A stretch of 44,483 nt of DNA from Candidatus Binataceae bacterium (GTDB taxonomy: Bacteria > Desulfobacterota > Binatia > Binatales > Binataceae), in the NCBI GenBank assembly GCA_035508495.1, contig DATJMX010000022.1, forward strand, positions 108,139 to 152,621, given 5' to 3'. Position 1 is the first letter of the stretch. Every line of letters begins with the position of its first letter. Positions 1 to 7,885 of the stretch are shown here, in pieces. The position numbers were made by a program, and so were the translations under genes. The notes beneath the pieces were generated by a model. That model had not been told where the DNA came from and did not search any database. It saw nothing but the letters and a program-made list of their open reading frames with translations.

Positions 1-168
1 GAATTCAGCCGCCGCTCGCGCGAGCGCTGCGCCCTGAAGCGCCTGCCGAAGCTGGAAGAGATCGCCGCGATGGCAGCGCTGATCTGCCTTCCCGCGACAA
101 GCTACCTGACCGCGCAGACGATCATGGTCGATGGCGGCCTGTCGCTCGCGTTTCCGATTGCGAAGTAA
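1..168 (+). CDS. SDR family oxidoreductase, C-terminal part
   Basis: An open frame enters from the left edge and stops with TAA at 166-168, leaving 55 residues. The end reads as the C-terminus of a classical short-chain dehydrogenase/reductase: a helix, then an S/T-G-Q-like segment (YLTAQT) and the terminal MVDGG loop that closes the Rossmann fold in this family. The start, cofactor motif and catalytic Tyr/Lys lie outside the window, so the substrate cannot be guessed. It converges on the minus-strand DUF6081-like gene, with 7 bases between the stops. Confidence 0.85.
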   Translation, partial: EFSRRSRERCALKRLPKLEEIAAMAALICLPATSYLTAQTIMVDGGLSLAFPIAK

Positions 169-175
169 CAGTCAG

Positions 176-946
176 TTACTTCAGGGGCGTCAGCTTGATC
201 TTGATATTGCCCCATTTGCCGACCGCACCCTGGCCGTGGCATGAGACACTGCCGGTTCCGGGCGCGATATCCTTTTCGCTCATGAGGCCGAGTGCGAGTG
301 TGCTCGGACCGAGCTTGAACGGGACGTTCGAGTAGGCGCGCACCTCGTCGCCATCGGCGATGAAGGTGATCTTGTCGGCCGCGGAATCGTAAACGATCTC
401 GAAGTGATGGAGCTTGCCCGGCGTGGTGGTGCCGCGGGTTTCCTCGAAGAGGCAGAAGTTGCGCGGGCCGTGAGCGGGCTCGACGACCGGCACCCCGGGA
501 AACGGCAGCTTGCCATAAACCGTCGCGAACACGTCGTTGCCGACAAAGAAATCGAGCGCCGCGCCGGTCGAGAAATCGAGGACGTTGAACGATACGAAAC
601 CGTCATAAAGATCGCCCGGCTTGCTGTTCACGATCGTCGCGGCGAGATCGAGCGCGAACGAAATCGTGCCGCCGGGCGGGCAAGCGAAGGTGCGCGTGCT
701 GAAGTACATGTGCTTGGCATTGTCGAGAAACTGGATCGTGCTATGCGAGCGGCTGTAGGGCACGGCGGAGACGCGCAGATAACCGTCCTGCACGATCACG
801 ACCGCGTCGGGTTCCTTGTAATGCCAGAATCCGCCGTCCGGCGTGGGAAATCCGCCAATCATCCAATCGCCTTCGCCGGTAATCGCCGAGGCGAAATTGT
901 TGTACTCGATAATCTCTTCGGCAGCCGAAGTTGCACGCGTGCTCAT
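176..946 (-). CDS. DUF6081-like beta-sandwich protein
   Basis: A protein of 256 residues if started at the ATG at 944-946; the frame stays open to 1024, but that extension is Arg/Trp-rich and looks non-native. The body is rich in beta-type segments with many Trp, Phe and Gly residues (GGFPTPDGGFWHYKEP near the start, then FDSAADKITFIADG-like strands), as in concanavalin-like sandwich folds. It resembles proteins annotated DUF6081, which have no known function; the family assignment is from memory of the sequence style. No signal peptide is seen. It is divergent from the methyltransferase at 1110 and shares a 163-base intergenic region with it. No clear Shine-Dalgarno precedes the chosen start. 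Confidence 0.7.
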   Translation of the reverse strand: MSTRATSAAEEIIEYNNFASAITGEGDWMIGGFPTPDGGFWHYKEPDAVVIVQDGYLRVSAVPYSRSHSTIQFLDNAKHMYFSTRTFACPPGGTISFALDLAATIVNSKPGDLYDGFVSFNVLDFSTGAALDFFVGNDVFATVYGKLPFPGVPVVEPAHGPRNFCLFEETRGTTTPGKLHHFEIVYDSAADKITFIADGDEVRAYSNVPFKLGPSTLALGLMSEKDIAPGTGSVSCHGQGAVGKWGNIKIKLTPLK

Positions 947-1034
947 GAAATCAAAACCCGAATCAAAAATGTCGGAGGCGGAGAACCGCTCGCCGCGCCA
1001 ATGACGAAACCACGCGCAACACACGCGCGCAAGC

Positions 1035-1046
1035 GAACGCTCGTTC
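1035..1046. promoter_or_regulatory. Inverted repeat, possible TetR-type operator
   Basis: GAACG and CGTTC are perfect 5-base inverted arms separated by two bases (GAACGCTCGTTC). The site lies in the 163-base region between two divergent genes. Short palindromes of this form are common TetR-family operators, but no regulator gene is next to it, and such short arms occur by chance in GC-rich DNA. Confidence 0.3.
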
Positions 1047-1109
1047 AGGAAATGTCTCCGATCGCAACAGTCGTCGCATCGTTTGGTTGGTCGCGTTATA
1101 GGTCAGACG

Positions 1110-1886
1110 ATGGCGCTCTACGACAAGATCGGAGTTGGGTACGACACGACGCGGCAGGCCGATCCTTATCTGCTGTCGCGAATCCTGCATCATCTCGGGC
1201 CGAAACCGGGTGCGCGGTATCTCGACGTCGGCTCGGGCACGGGCAACTACACGATCGCGATGCGCCGCGCGGGGCTTGCGATCTATGCCATCGAGCTTTC
1301 GCCGATTATGCTCGCGAGCGCCGTTGAAAAATCGCGCGAGGTCTTTTGGCACCGCGCCGATGCGCAGGCAATTCCGTTTCGCAGTGAGACTTTCGCCGGC
1401 GCCACGATGACATTCGTGCACCATCACATCCGCGATCCGATCGCCGCGTTCCGTGACATTCGCCGCGTGCTCAAACCGGGATCGCGCTTCGTGGTGCTGA
1501 ACGGCACCGCCGAGCAACTCCATCACTACTGGTTGATCGAGTATTTCCCGCGCACGATGGAACAGGCCGCCGAGCCGCTCGCGAGGTATGAGCTGGGCGG
1601 CGCGCTTGGCGCGGCAGGACTCAAAATCGTGACGACTGAGAAATACGAAGTTACCGACGATTTGAAAGACTGGTTTCTTTATTGCGGTAAGAAAAGGCCC
1701 GAGCTTTATCTCGATCCCCGAGTGCGGGCGGGAATTTCCTGCTTCGCTGCGTCTTACGATCAGGATGAGATCAACCGCGGGGTCGAGCGTCTTGCCGCCG
1801 ACATTCAGAGCGGGCGCATCAAGGATGTCATACGCCGCTATATATGGGACGGCGGTGACTACTTGTTTACGATAGCCGAGCGCTAG
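1110..1886 (+). CDS. Class I SAM-dependent methyltransferase
   Basis: 258 residues from the ATG at 1110; a TTG nine codons earlier also keeps the frame open, but MALYDKIGVGYD is the usual opening for this family. Motif I is clear (YLDVGSGTGNYT, about residues 38-49), followed by the acidic end of strand 2 (IYAIELS), a motif around PFRSETFAGATMT and the post-motif RRVLKPGSRFVVLNG. This is the Methyltransf_11/25 type, acting on small molecules or lipids; the substrate is unknown. The stop codon shares a CTAG palindrome with the stop of the convergent SDR gene. Confidence 0.88.
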   Translation: MALYDKIGVGYDTTRQADPYLLSRILHHLGPKPGARYLDVGSGTGNYTIAMRRAGLAIYAIELSPIMLASAVEKSREVFWHRADAQAIPFRSETFAGATMTFVHHHIRDPIAAFRDIRRVLKPGSRFVVLNGTAEQLHHYWLIEYFPRTMEQAAEPLARYELGGALGAAGLKIVTTEKYEVTDDLKDWFLYCGKKRPELYLDPRVRAGISCFAASYDQDEINRGVERLAADIQSGRIKDVIRRYIWDGGDYLFTIAER

Positions 1887-2671
1887 ACGCGCGCGCGTAA
1901 TCCCCCATCGACCGCGATCGACTCGCCGGTTACGAATCCCGCCGCCGACGAGACGAGATAAAGCAGTGCGCCGCCGAGCTCTTGCGGTTTGATCAGCTTG
2001 TTGTCGGGCAGATATTTCAGCAGCGTCTTGCTGAACTCGTCGTCCTTGTTGGCGGGACTCGCCGCATCGTCGAGCCATCCGGCTTCGATCGCATTGACGC
2101 GGATTCCGCGCCGCGCCCATTCGAGCGCCAGTGCGCGCGTCAGGTTGAGCACTCCCGCCTTCGCCGCGCAGTAGAGCGCCGCGCCCGGCACTCCGCGCTC
2201 GGCCATCACCGACGTGATGTTCACGATCGCGCCGCCGCCCTGCTTGAGCATCACGCGCGACGCCTCCTGGCAGGACATCCAGACCGTCTTGAGATTGTTC
2301 TCCATGATGCGATCGAAGGCGCTGTCGTCGGCGGATTCGGCGGGACCGAAGGCGGGAACGTCGAGCGCGTTGACGAGGATATGCAATCCGCCCAGTTCCT
2401 TGACCGCGAGATCGGCGGTTGCGCTGAGGTCGGCGCGAATCGCTGCGTTCTGCGTGCGAATCGTGGTCTTGTTGCCGTTGGCGGCCTGCACCGCCTTGGC
2501 GACTTCCTTGAGCGCCTTGTCCGTCCCGGGGTCCTGCGATGCGACCAGCACTTTCGCGCCGGCCTCCGCGAGCGTGACGGCGGCGGCCGCGCCGACGGCC
2601 TGTTCGGCGCCAATCACGAGCGCGGCCTTGCCTTCAAGGGAAAACGCGTCGAGTACGTTGCTTGATGCCAT
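1883..2671 (-). CDS. SDR family oxidoreductase with degenerate cofactor motif
   Basis: 262 residues with a complete SDR layout. The catalytic Ser154, Tyr167 and Lys171 (Y-x3-K) and an Asn near 125 are present, and the C-terminal AVDGG loop is intact. The nucleotide-binding turn is unusual: where family members have TGxxxGxG, this has IGAEQAVGAA (about residues 20-29), lacking the Thr and the last Gly, and the NNAG motif is replaced by NALD. A similar loosening is seen in some enoyl-ACP reductase-like SDRs, so cofactor use is uncertain. It starts 15 bases after the stop of the upstream SDR gene at 2687-3487, so the two are probably co-transcribed. No clear Shine-Dalgarno. Confidence 0.88.
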   Translation of the reverse strand: MASSNVLDAFSLEGKAALVIGAEQAVGAAAAVTLAEAGAKVLVASQDPGTDKALKEVAKAVQAANGNKTTIRTQNAAIRADLSATADLAVKELGGLHILVNALDVPAFGPAESADDSAFDRIMENNLKTVWMSCQEASRVMLKQGGGAIVNITSVMAERGVPGAALYCAAKAGVLNLTRALALEWARRGIRVNAIEAGWLDDAASPANKDDEFSKTLLKYLPDNKLIKPQELGGALLYLVSSAAGFVTGESIAVDGGLRARV

Positions 2672-2686
2672 GGTTTATCCGCAGGT

Positions 2687-3487
2687 TCAGTTGGCGTGAG
2701 GTAGAACGCCGGTCGGTGAGATGCCGCCCGCGAGGCCGCCGCCGTCGATCGCGATGAACTCGCCGGTGATGTGATTCGACGCGTCCGAGGCAAGGAAAAT
2801 CGCCAGCGGCCCAAGCTCGTCATCTTCGCCGAGGCGGCCGACAGGGATGAACTTGCCGCCCTTGAAGAAGTCCATCAACTGCTGATTTGCGCCCGCGTGC
2901 GGGAAGACTCCCGGCACGATGCAATTGGCCTGGATGTTGTACTGCGCGTAGGTCAGAGCGAGCGAGCGTGTGAACTGGATCACGCCGCCCTTCGAGCACG
3001 CATACATATAGTTATGTTTGCCGCCTCGAAGTCCATATCCCGACGACAGGTTGATGATCTTGCCGCGCTTCTGCTTGACCATCTGCGGCAGCACGGCGCG
3101 GCAGGCATAAAACTGGCTCGTCAGATTGGTGTCGATGCCGCGGCGCCATTCGTCGTCGGTGATCTGCTCGATCGGCTTCGCGGCCGATTCGTCGCCGCCG
3201 CCGGCATTGTTGATCAAGATATCGATCCGCCCGAATTCCTTGATCGCGGCCGCGGCTGCGGCGTTGACCTGTTGTGAATTGGTCACGTCGGCCGGGACGA
3301 CCAGGCACTTACGGCCGGTCTGCTCGACCTCGCGCGCCGTCTGCTCGAGCGGCTCCGGAGTCCGCGACGCGGCGACGATATCGGCCCCCGCCTCGGCGAA
3401 CTTCACCGACATCGCGCGCCCAAGTCCGCGTCCCGCACCCGTTATCAGCGCGACCTTGCCGTCGAGCTTGAGACTGTCGAGAATCAT
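2687..3487 (-). CDS. SDR family oxidoreductase (classical)
   Basis: 266 residues. NAD(P)-binding motif TGAGRGLG at residues 16-23, an NNAG motif near 93-96, catalytic Ser149, Tyr162 and Lys166, and the C-terminal AIDGGG. FabG-like in form, but neighbours suggest a catabolic role rather than fatty-acid synthesis. A good Shine-Dalgarno (GAGGTGA) sits just before the ATG. It is first of a two-gene minus-strand unit with the next SDR. The short Gly-rich tail (GGGLAGGIS) is slightly longer than usual. Confidence 0.92.
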   Translation of the reverse strand: MILDSLKLDGKVALITGAGRGLGRAMSVKFAEAGADIVAASRTPEPLEQTAREVEQTGRKCLVVPADVTNSQQVNAAAAAAIKEFGRIDILINNAGGGDESAAKPIEQITDDEWRRGIDTNLTSQFYACRAVLPQMVKQKRGKIINLSSGYGLRGGKHNYMYACSKGGVIQFTRSLALTYAQYNIQANCIVPGVFPHAGANQQLMDFFKGGKFIPVGRLGEDDELGPLAIFLASDASNHITGEFIAIDGGGLAGGISPTGVLPHAN

Positions 3488-3662
3488 CGCTTCACCTCGA
3501 AAGGAGCGCGTAGCGCGCCTTCATCAGGTAACTAACACAGCGGCAAGCCTGCGAAAATCGGCGGCTCGGCGGCGATTTGGACGAGGGCGAATCCTGCATC
3601 CACATCCGAGCGCATAACTGCTAGATTACACGACTGATCCTGATCGGTAAGGGGCGGTCCAA

Positions 3663-5744
3663 ATGGAGTCGAGACTGGCGTCACTGAAAGTCGGCATTCG
3701 GAACCGCATGGTGTTTGCGTTGGTCGCCATCGCGACGTTGCTCGTGCCCGCGGAGCTCCGCGCAGGGACGCCACCGAAGATCGACGGCATCTGGGATGGA
3801 AACATAGAAGTTGGGCAAGACAAAACGCCGCTGACGATTTACATATCGTCGGGAGCCTCGGGGCAGTTGTCCGTCCTGATGGACATGCCGAACTCAAATG
3901 CGTGGAACGTGCCAGCAATTTCCTCGCGTCTCGACGGCACTAACCTGAGTTTCAGCTTTGATACGAATAGGTTCAAATTTGATGGGAGCCTCGATGCCAG
4001 CGCGAAGAAGATCAGCGGAAAATGGCTGGACAACGGTAATACCTGGCGGACGACGCTTACCTACCGCGCTCCTGACGTGCCGTCCAAACCTTCAGCGATC
4101 GATGGCGACTGGATTGGAGTATTGCCGAACCCGCGCTTTAGGACGCTGCGGATAGCGCTACACATCCAGACAAATTCCGACCAGCTTCAAGCATGGTTTT
4201 ATTCGCTCGACCAGGATGGAAAGCCGTTCCCCTGCTCCAATACCAAACTCGGCGGCTCCAATTTCTCGTTTCAACTTCCGGCGATTCACGCGAAATACGA
4301 CGGTACCGTCTCTGCTGACGGAGAGGCGATAAAGGGCGCGTGGAGTCAATGGTCGCCCCTCAAGCTTGACTTCCTCCGCGTCAAAAGCGGAGCGGCGCAG
4401 GTGGCAGACGATCGGAAGATTCCGGCCAAGCCACCCATCAGCTTGAGCCAACTGGGCGTTGTTCTAAACAAAGAACTCTCGTCCGCTGTCGCAGATGGCC
4501 TGCTGAGCAAGGCGACCGACGGGGGCGTTGCGATCGGTGTTCTCGACCACGGGCAGCGCCGAATCCTCAGCTATGGCGCCGCCAAACCAGATTCGATGTT
4601 CGAAATCGCTTCGGTGACCAAGACTTTCACTGGACTGGCATTGGCTCAAATGGTGGAGCAGAAAAAAGTCACACTTGAAGAGCCGCTGCGTGAGCTGCTG
4701 CCGCCGGGAACCGCCACCAAACCGCAGGGTCCCGAGATAACACTGCTCGATCTGGCCACGCATCGATCCGGGCTTCCCCGATTCGAAGACAACCTGAAAG
4801 CAGGTGAAGACGTTGACGTGCTGGGGCTATATGACAAGCGGAAATTGCGAGAATATTTCGCCAAACACGGAATATCTGAGCCGGTTGAGCCAAAGTTCGA
4901 GTACAGCAATTTCGGTTTTAGTCTCCTTGGCTATGCACTGGCGCAGCGTGCCGGCACTTCGTACGCCGATCTGCTGCGGGCTGAGGTCACCGCGCCGCTC
5001 CATCTGGATGATACCGGCGTTCAGCTTTCTCAGACGCAGAAAAGCCGAATGCTGCCGGGTTACAATTCCGCGTTCGACCGTTTTCAACCCGGCGCATACG
5101 ACTACGACATGTTCGCTGGCGCAGCCGGTATCAAGTCGACTGCCTCCGACCTTCTGACCTACTTGGCGGCCAATCTGCATCCCGATCGAATCGGCCGATC
5201 GGCAAAGCCCGGGACGCCAGCGCGAACTCTGCCGGCCGCCCTGAAACTCGAGCATCAGCTCCGCGCCGACACGTGGCCGGGCGGAAAGATCGGAGTAGCG
5301 TGGAACTTCGATACGAAGCGGAAGGTATACTTTCACATGGGCGGAGCGCTGGGTTATTCCTCGGTCGTCGAATTTGATCCCGCGCGCGATCGTGCCCTGG
5401 TCGTGCTCTACAATCGACTCGATGAAACGCCTGGTCGAGGACGCTTCGTTGATCGGATTGCGAGGAACATCGACGAGTTGATGAACGGCGAGCCGGCGAC
5501 CCGTATCGACTATCTGCCTGAACATGAGCGCGCCGTGATGGCACTGGCGCTGTTCAACGATCACGTTGTCGATGGCGCATACCGTTGCCGCGATGCTCGG
5601 CGTCGTCTGCCAGCGCTGAGACTTCGCGCGCTTTTGACGGGCGGCGCTGTGGTCTCTTATAGTCGCGACAGGAGGCCTTGCCATGGCGCTCAAGATTGCG
5701 ATGTTTTCGGATTTTATTTGCCCCTTCTGCTACATCGGCTTTGA
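3663..5744 (+). CDS. Secreted beta-lactamase-fold serine hydrolase, C-terminus probably disrupted
   Basis: 693 residues as read. N-terminal signal peptide (basic stretch, hydrophobic core about residues 16-30, cleavage near LRA-GT). Then two related beta-barrel repeats of about 100 residues (about 39-135 and 145-240), each opening with IDG-x-W and closing with an I-x-G-x-W strand. The catalytic domain follows: Ser317-x-x-Lys320 (SVTK), Tyr414-Ser-Asn416 and His558-Met-Gly560 in place of KTG, the pattern of class C beta-lactamase/esterase relatives (Pfam Beta-lactamase). From about residue 641 the sequence turns Arg/Leu-rich and low quality, and the frame runs 62 bases into the next gene, which suggests loss of the true C-terminus by frameshift or deletion. 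An AAGGGG-type ribosome site precedes the start. Confidence 0.85.
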   Translation: MESRLASLKVGIRNRMVFALVAIATLLVPAELRAGTPPKIDGIWDGNIEVGQDKTPLTIYISSGASGQLSVLMDMPNSNAWNVPAISSRLDGTNLSFSFDTNRFKFDGSLDASAKKISGKWLDNGNTWRTTLTYRAPDVPSKPSAIDGDWIGVLPNPRFRTLRIALHIQTNSDQLQAWFYSLDQDGKPFPCSNTKLGGSNFSFQLPAIHAKYDGTVSADGEAIKGAWSQWSPLKLDFLRVKSGAAQVADDRKIPAKPPISLSQLGVVLNKELSSAVADGLLSKATDGGVAIGVLDHGQRRILSYGAAKPDSMFEIASVTKTFTGLALAQMVEQKKVTLEEPLRELLPPGTATKPQGPEITLLDLATHRSGLPRFEDNLKAGEDVDVLGLYDKRKLREYFAKHGISEPVEPKFEYSNFGFSLLGYALAQRAGTSYADLLRAEVTAPLHLDDTGVQLSQTQKSRMLPGYNSAFDRFQPGAYDYDMFAGAAGIKSTASDLLTYLAANLHPDRIGRSAKPGTPARTLPAALKLEHQLRADTWPGGKIGVAWNFDTKRKVYFHMGGALGYSSVVEFDPARDRALVVLYNRLDETPGRGRFVDRIARNIDELMNGEPATRIDYLPEHERAVMALALFNDHVVDGAYRCRDARRRLPALRLRALLTGGAVVSYSRDRRPCHGAQDCDVFGFYLPLLLHRL
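5634..5663 (+). promoter_or_regulatory. Possible sigma-70-type promoter for the DsbA-family gene
   Basis: TTGACG (5634-5639) and TATAGT (5658-5663) are separated by 18 bases, a near-consensus -35/-10 pair. It lies 20 bases before the ATG at 5683, inside the dubious tail of the upstream reading frame, so transcription would begin close to the ribosome site AGGAGG at 5670-5675. Seen by eye only. Confidence 0.4.
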
Positions 5745-6300
5745 GGTGATGCGCCAACTCAAGCCCGAGTTCGATTTCGAGCTCGAATGGCGCGGCTTTC
5801 AGATTCATCCGGACTGGCCTGCGGAGGGTATCGGGCCCGAGCGCGCGATGCCGGGCGGCAACGCCGATTCGCGCAAAGCCACGTGGCAGCGAATCACCGA
5901 GATGGCGACTTCGGTGGGCCTTGAGATGAAGCCGCCGTCGTTGATGACGAACTCGCACAGTGCGCTGATGGTCGCCGAGTATGCGCGCGATGCGGGCAAG
6001 TCGATGGAGTTCGATGAGCGCGTCTATCGCGCCTACTTCCTGGATAACGTCAACATCGGCGATCCCGCCGCGGTGCTCGCGCTCGCCAAGGAGGCCGGCC
6101 TCGACGAGGCTGCGGCCGTTGAGGCGATCAAATCGCCCAAGTACCAGATGAAGCTGAAGAACAACGCGCTGGCGGCGAATCAGCGTGGCGTCGATGGCGT
6201 GCCAACTTTCTTCATCGGCGAGTATGCGCTGCGCGGCGCGCAATCGCCCGACACGATGCGCAAGGTCCTCAAGCGCGCCGGCGAAATCTTCGGCGACTGA
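5683..6300 (+). CDS. DsbA family thioredoxin-fold oxidoreductase (FrnE/HCCA isomerase-like)
   Basis: 205 residues, the usual family length. CPFC motif at residues 13-16 right after the first strand, an inserted helical domain, and the cis-Pro loop GVPTFF with Pro174. The order FSDFICPFCYIG ... GVPTFFIGEYALRGAQ is that of the FrnE-like/2-hydroxychromene-2-carboxylate isomerase branch, which is cytoplasmic; there is no signal peptide. Strong AGGAGG site at 5670-5675, seven bases before the ATG. It opens a same-strand run of small redox and catabolic genes. Confidence 0.92.
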   Translation: MALKIAMFSDFICPFCYIGFEVMRQLKPEFDFELEWRGFQIHPDWPAEGIGPERAMPGGNADSRKATWQRITEMATSVGLEMKPPSLMTNSHSALMVAEYARDAGKSMEFDERVYRAYFLDNVNIGDPAAVLALAKEAGLDEAAAVEAIKSPKYQMKLKNNALAANQRGVDGVPTFFIGEYALRGAQSPDTMRKVLKRAGEIFGD

Positions 6301-6335
6301 CGAGCAGTCACCGCTGTGCCACGAAAGGTTAATTC

Positions 6336-7100
6336 ATGAGACTTGCCGACAAGGTCGCAATCATCACGGGCGCGGGCAGCGGCCAGGGCAACGCCGCCGC
6401 GCTGCTGTTCGCGAAAGAAGGCGCGAAAGTCGTCGTGTCGGACTGGAAGCCGGAACTCGGCGAGAAGACCGTGGCACAAGTCCGCGCCGCCGATGGCGAT
6501 GCGATCTTCGTGCAGGCCGATGTGTCGAGCTCGAGCGACGTGCAGAACCTGATCAAGGCCGCCGTCGCGAAGTACGGGCGGATCGACGTGCTCTACAACA
6601 ACGCGGGCGTGGGATTTTCGTCGCCGCTCTCGATGGCCGACGTGCTCAACACCCCCGAGGAGGACTGGGATCGCGTCGTCGCAATCAACCTGCGCAGCAT
6701 GTTTCTCACCACCAAGTACGGCATTCCCGAGATGATTCGCACGGGTGGCGGCTCGATCATCAATACCGCGTCGATCGCGGCAATGATCGGCGGCGGCGCT
6801 GCCCACGCATACACCGCGGCGAAGGGCGGGATGGTCGCGCTGTCGCGCGCGCTCGCCGTCGAGTTCGGGCCGAAGAAAATACGCGTCAACTGTATCTGTC
6901 CGGGCGCGATCGACACGCCGATGATCGCACCCGTCGTCGATCCGATCCGGCCCCAGGGCGGCATGATCCTGAAATCGCCGATCCAGCGGCTCGGCACGCC
7001 TTACGACATCGCATACTGCGCGCTCTATCTCGCCTCGGACGAATCGTCGTTCGTGACCGGCGCGACCTTCGTCGTCGATGGCGGCTTCACCGCGCAATAA
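6336..7100 (+). CDS. SDR family oxidoreductase (classical)
   Basis: 254 residues, complete. TGAGSGQG at residues 11-18, Asp36 after strand 2 (VVVSDW) suggesting NAD preference, NNAG at about 88-91, catalytic Ser146, Tyr159 and Lys163, and C-terminal VVDGG. The ribosome site is AAAGG ahead of the ATG. It lies between the DsbA-family gene and the SnoaL-like gene on the same strand with short gaps, so these are likely one transcript. Substrate unknown; the family covers sterol, alcohol and sugar dehydrogenases. Confidence 0.93.
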   Translation: MRLADKVAIITGAGSGQGNAAALLFAKEGAKVVVSDWKPELGEKTVAQVRAADGDAIFVQADVSSSSDVQNLIKAAVAKYGRIDVLYNNAGVGFSSPLSMADVLNTPEEDWDRVVAINLRSMFLTTKYGIPEMIRTGGGSIINTASIAAMIGGGAAHAYTAAKGGMVALSRALAVEFGPKKIRVNCICPGAIDTPMIAPVVDPIRPQGGMILKSPIQRLGTPYDIAYCALYLASDESSFVTGATFVVDGGFTAQ

Positions 7101-7124
7101 CCGCAATCCTTGGAGGGAACCACG

Positions 7125-7595
7125 ATGGCCAAGTCGCTCGAACAGCGAATCCAGGAGCTCGAGGATCGCGATGCGATCAAAGAGCTGACCGCGAAATATT
7201 GCTGGCACGTATCGCATGGCGAGGGCGAGGCTGTCGCGCGTCTATTTACCGACGACGGCGTGCTCGATGTAACTGGCGCGGCGAACGGTCCCGTGCGCGG
7301 GATGGATGCGCTGCTCAAGTTCTATCGTTCGTCCGTACGTGAGCCCGAGCAGGCGATTCCGTTCATCCAGAATCACATCATCCACGTTGACGGCGACATC
7401 GCGCACGGTACCTGCGGCATCGAGGCGCGCTTCACTCGCAACGGCGAGAGCGTCACGGCGGCGGGCTACTACGAGGACAAGTATCGGCGCGTCGGCGGCG
7501 AGTGGCGCTTCGTCGAGCGCAAGATTTTTTTCCATCACGTCGTGCCGCTCAAGCAGGGATGGGCCGAGGCCAAGGGCCAGAGCCGCACGCCATAG
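7125..7595 (+). CDS. SnoaL-like / NTF2-fold protein
   Basis: 156 residues from the ATG at 7125, with GGAGGG at 7112-7117; an earlier in-frame TTG at 7110 overlaps this site and is rejected. The opening helix with RIQELEDRDAIKELTAKYCWHVS and the later LFTDDGVLDV and EWRFVERKI strands are typical of SnoaL_4-type NTF2 folds found beside SDRs and other catabolic enzymes. Members act as dehydratases, isomerases or ligand-binding proteins; no specific reaction can be named. Confidence 0.88.
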   Translation: MAKSLEQRIQELEDRDAIKELTAKYCWHVSHGEGEAVARLFTDDGVLDVTGAANGPVRGMDALLKFYRSSVREPEQAIPFIQNHIIHVDGDIAHGTCGIEARFTRNGESVTAAGYYEDKYRRVGGEWRFVERKIFFHHVVPLKQGWAEAKGQSRTP

Positions 7596-7630
7596 CGCTC
7601 GAAACACGGCCCGGCTCATTGCTACAACTA

Positions 7631-7870
7631 GTGACAGTGCAGCCCGACCAAGCCGTCGTTCATCTCGATTTGAGAGGCGTCAAGTGCCCGCTCAACTGGG
7701 CGTATGCGAAAGTGCGCCTTGAAAAAATGAGCCGCGGGCAGACGCTCGATCTCGTGCTTGACGATCCGCGCGGCGCGCGCGATATTCCGCGCGCCGCCGA
7801 GGCCGAGGGCTATGCCGTGATCGATTCGTCGGCGGCAGACGGCGTGTTCCGGCTGCGCATCGAAAGATAG
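7631..7870 (+). CDS. TusA-like sulfur carrier protein
   Basis: 79 residues from the GTG at 7631. The frame is open further upstream, but that part overlaps the SnoaL-like gene and is not protein-like; TTG at 7619 and GTG at 7637 are alternative starts. The core LDLRGVKCPLNWAYAKVRLEKM followed by a beta-strand, an Asp-Asp-Pro-rich turn and DIPRAAEAEGY is the TusA/SirA fold, with the active Cys at residue 19. The second Pro of the usual CPxP is Asn here (CPLN). TusA proteins carry persulfide sulfur between partners. It precedes the deacylase gene by 15 bases. Confidence 0.85.
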   Translation: MTVQPDQAVVHLDLRGVKCPLNWAYAKVRLEKMSRGQTLDLVLDDPRGARDIPRAAEAEGYAVIDSSAADGVFRLRIER

Positions 7871-7885
7871 TCTCAGGGCGGGGAA

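Noticed and set aside
404..1327. Long plus-strand open frame over the DUF6081-like gene
   Set aside because: Arg/Ala-rich shadow of the minus-strand gene in GC-rich DNA; no family features.
963..2120. Long minus-strand open frame opposite the methyltransferase
   Set aside because: Sequence is Arg/Ala/His-rich noise, and the plus-strand reading has clear methyltransferase motifs.
4827..5693. 288-residue minus-strand frame opposite the serine hydrolase
   Set aside because: Shadow; the plus-strand catalytic motifs are unambiguous.
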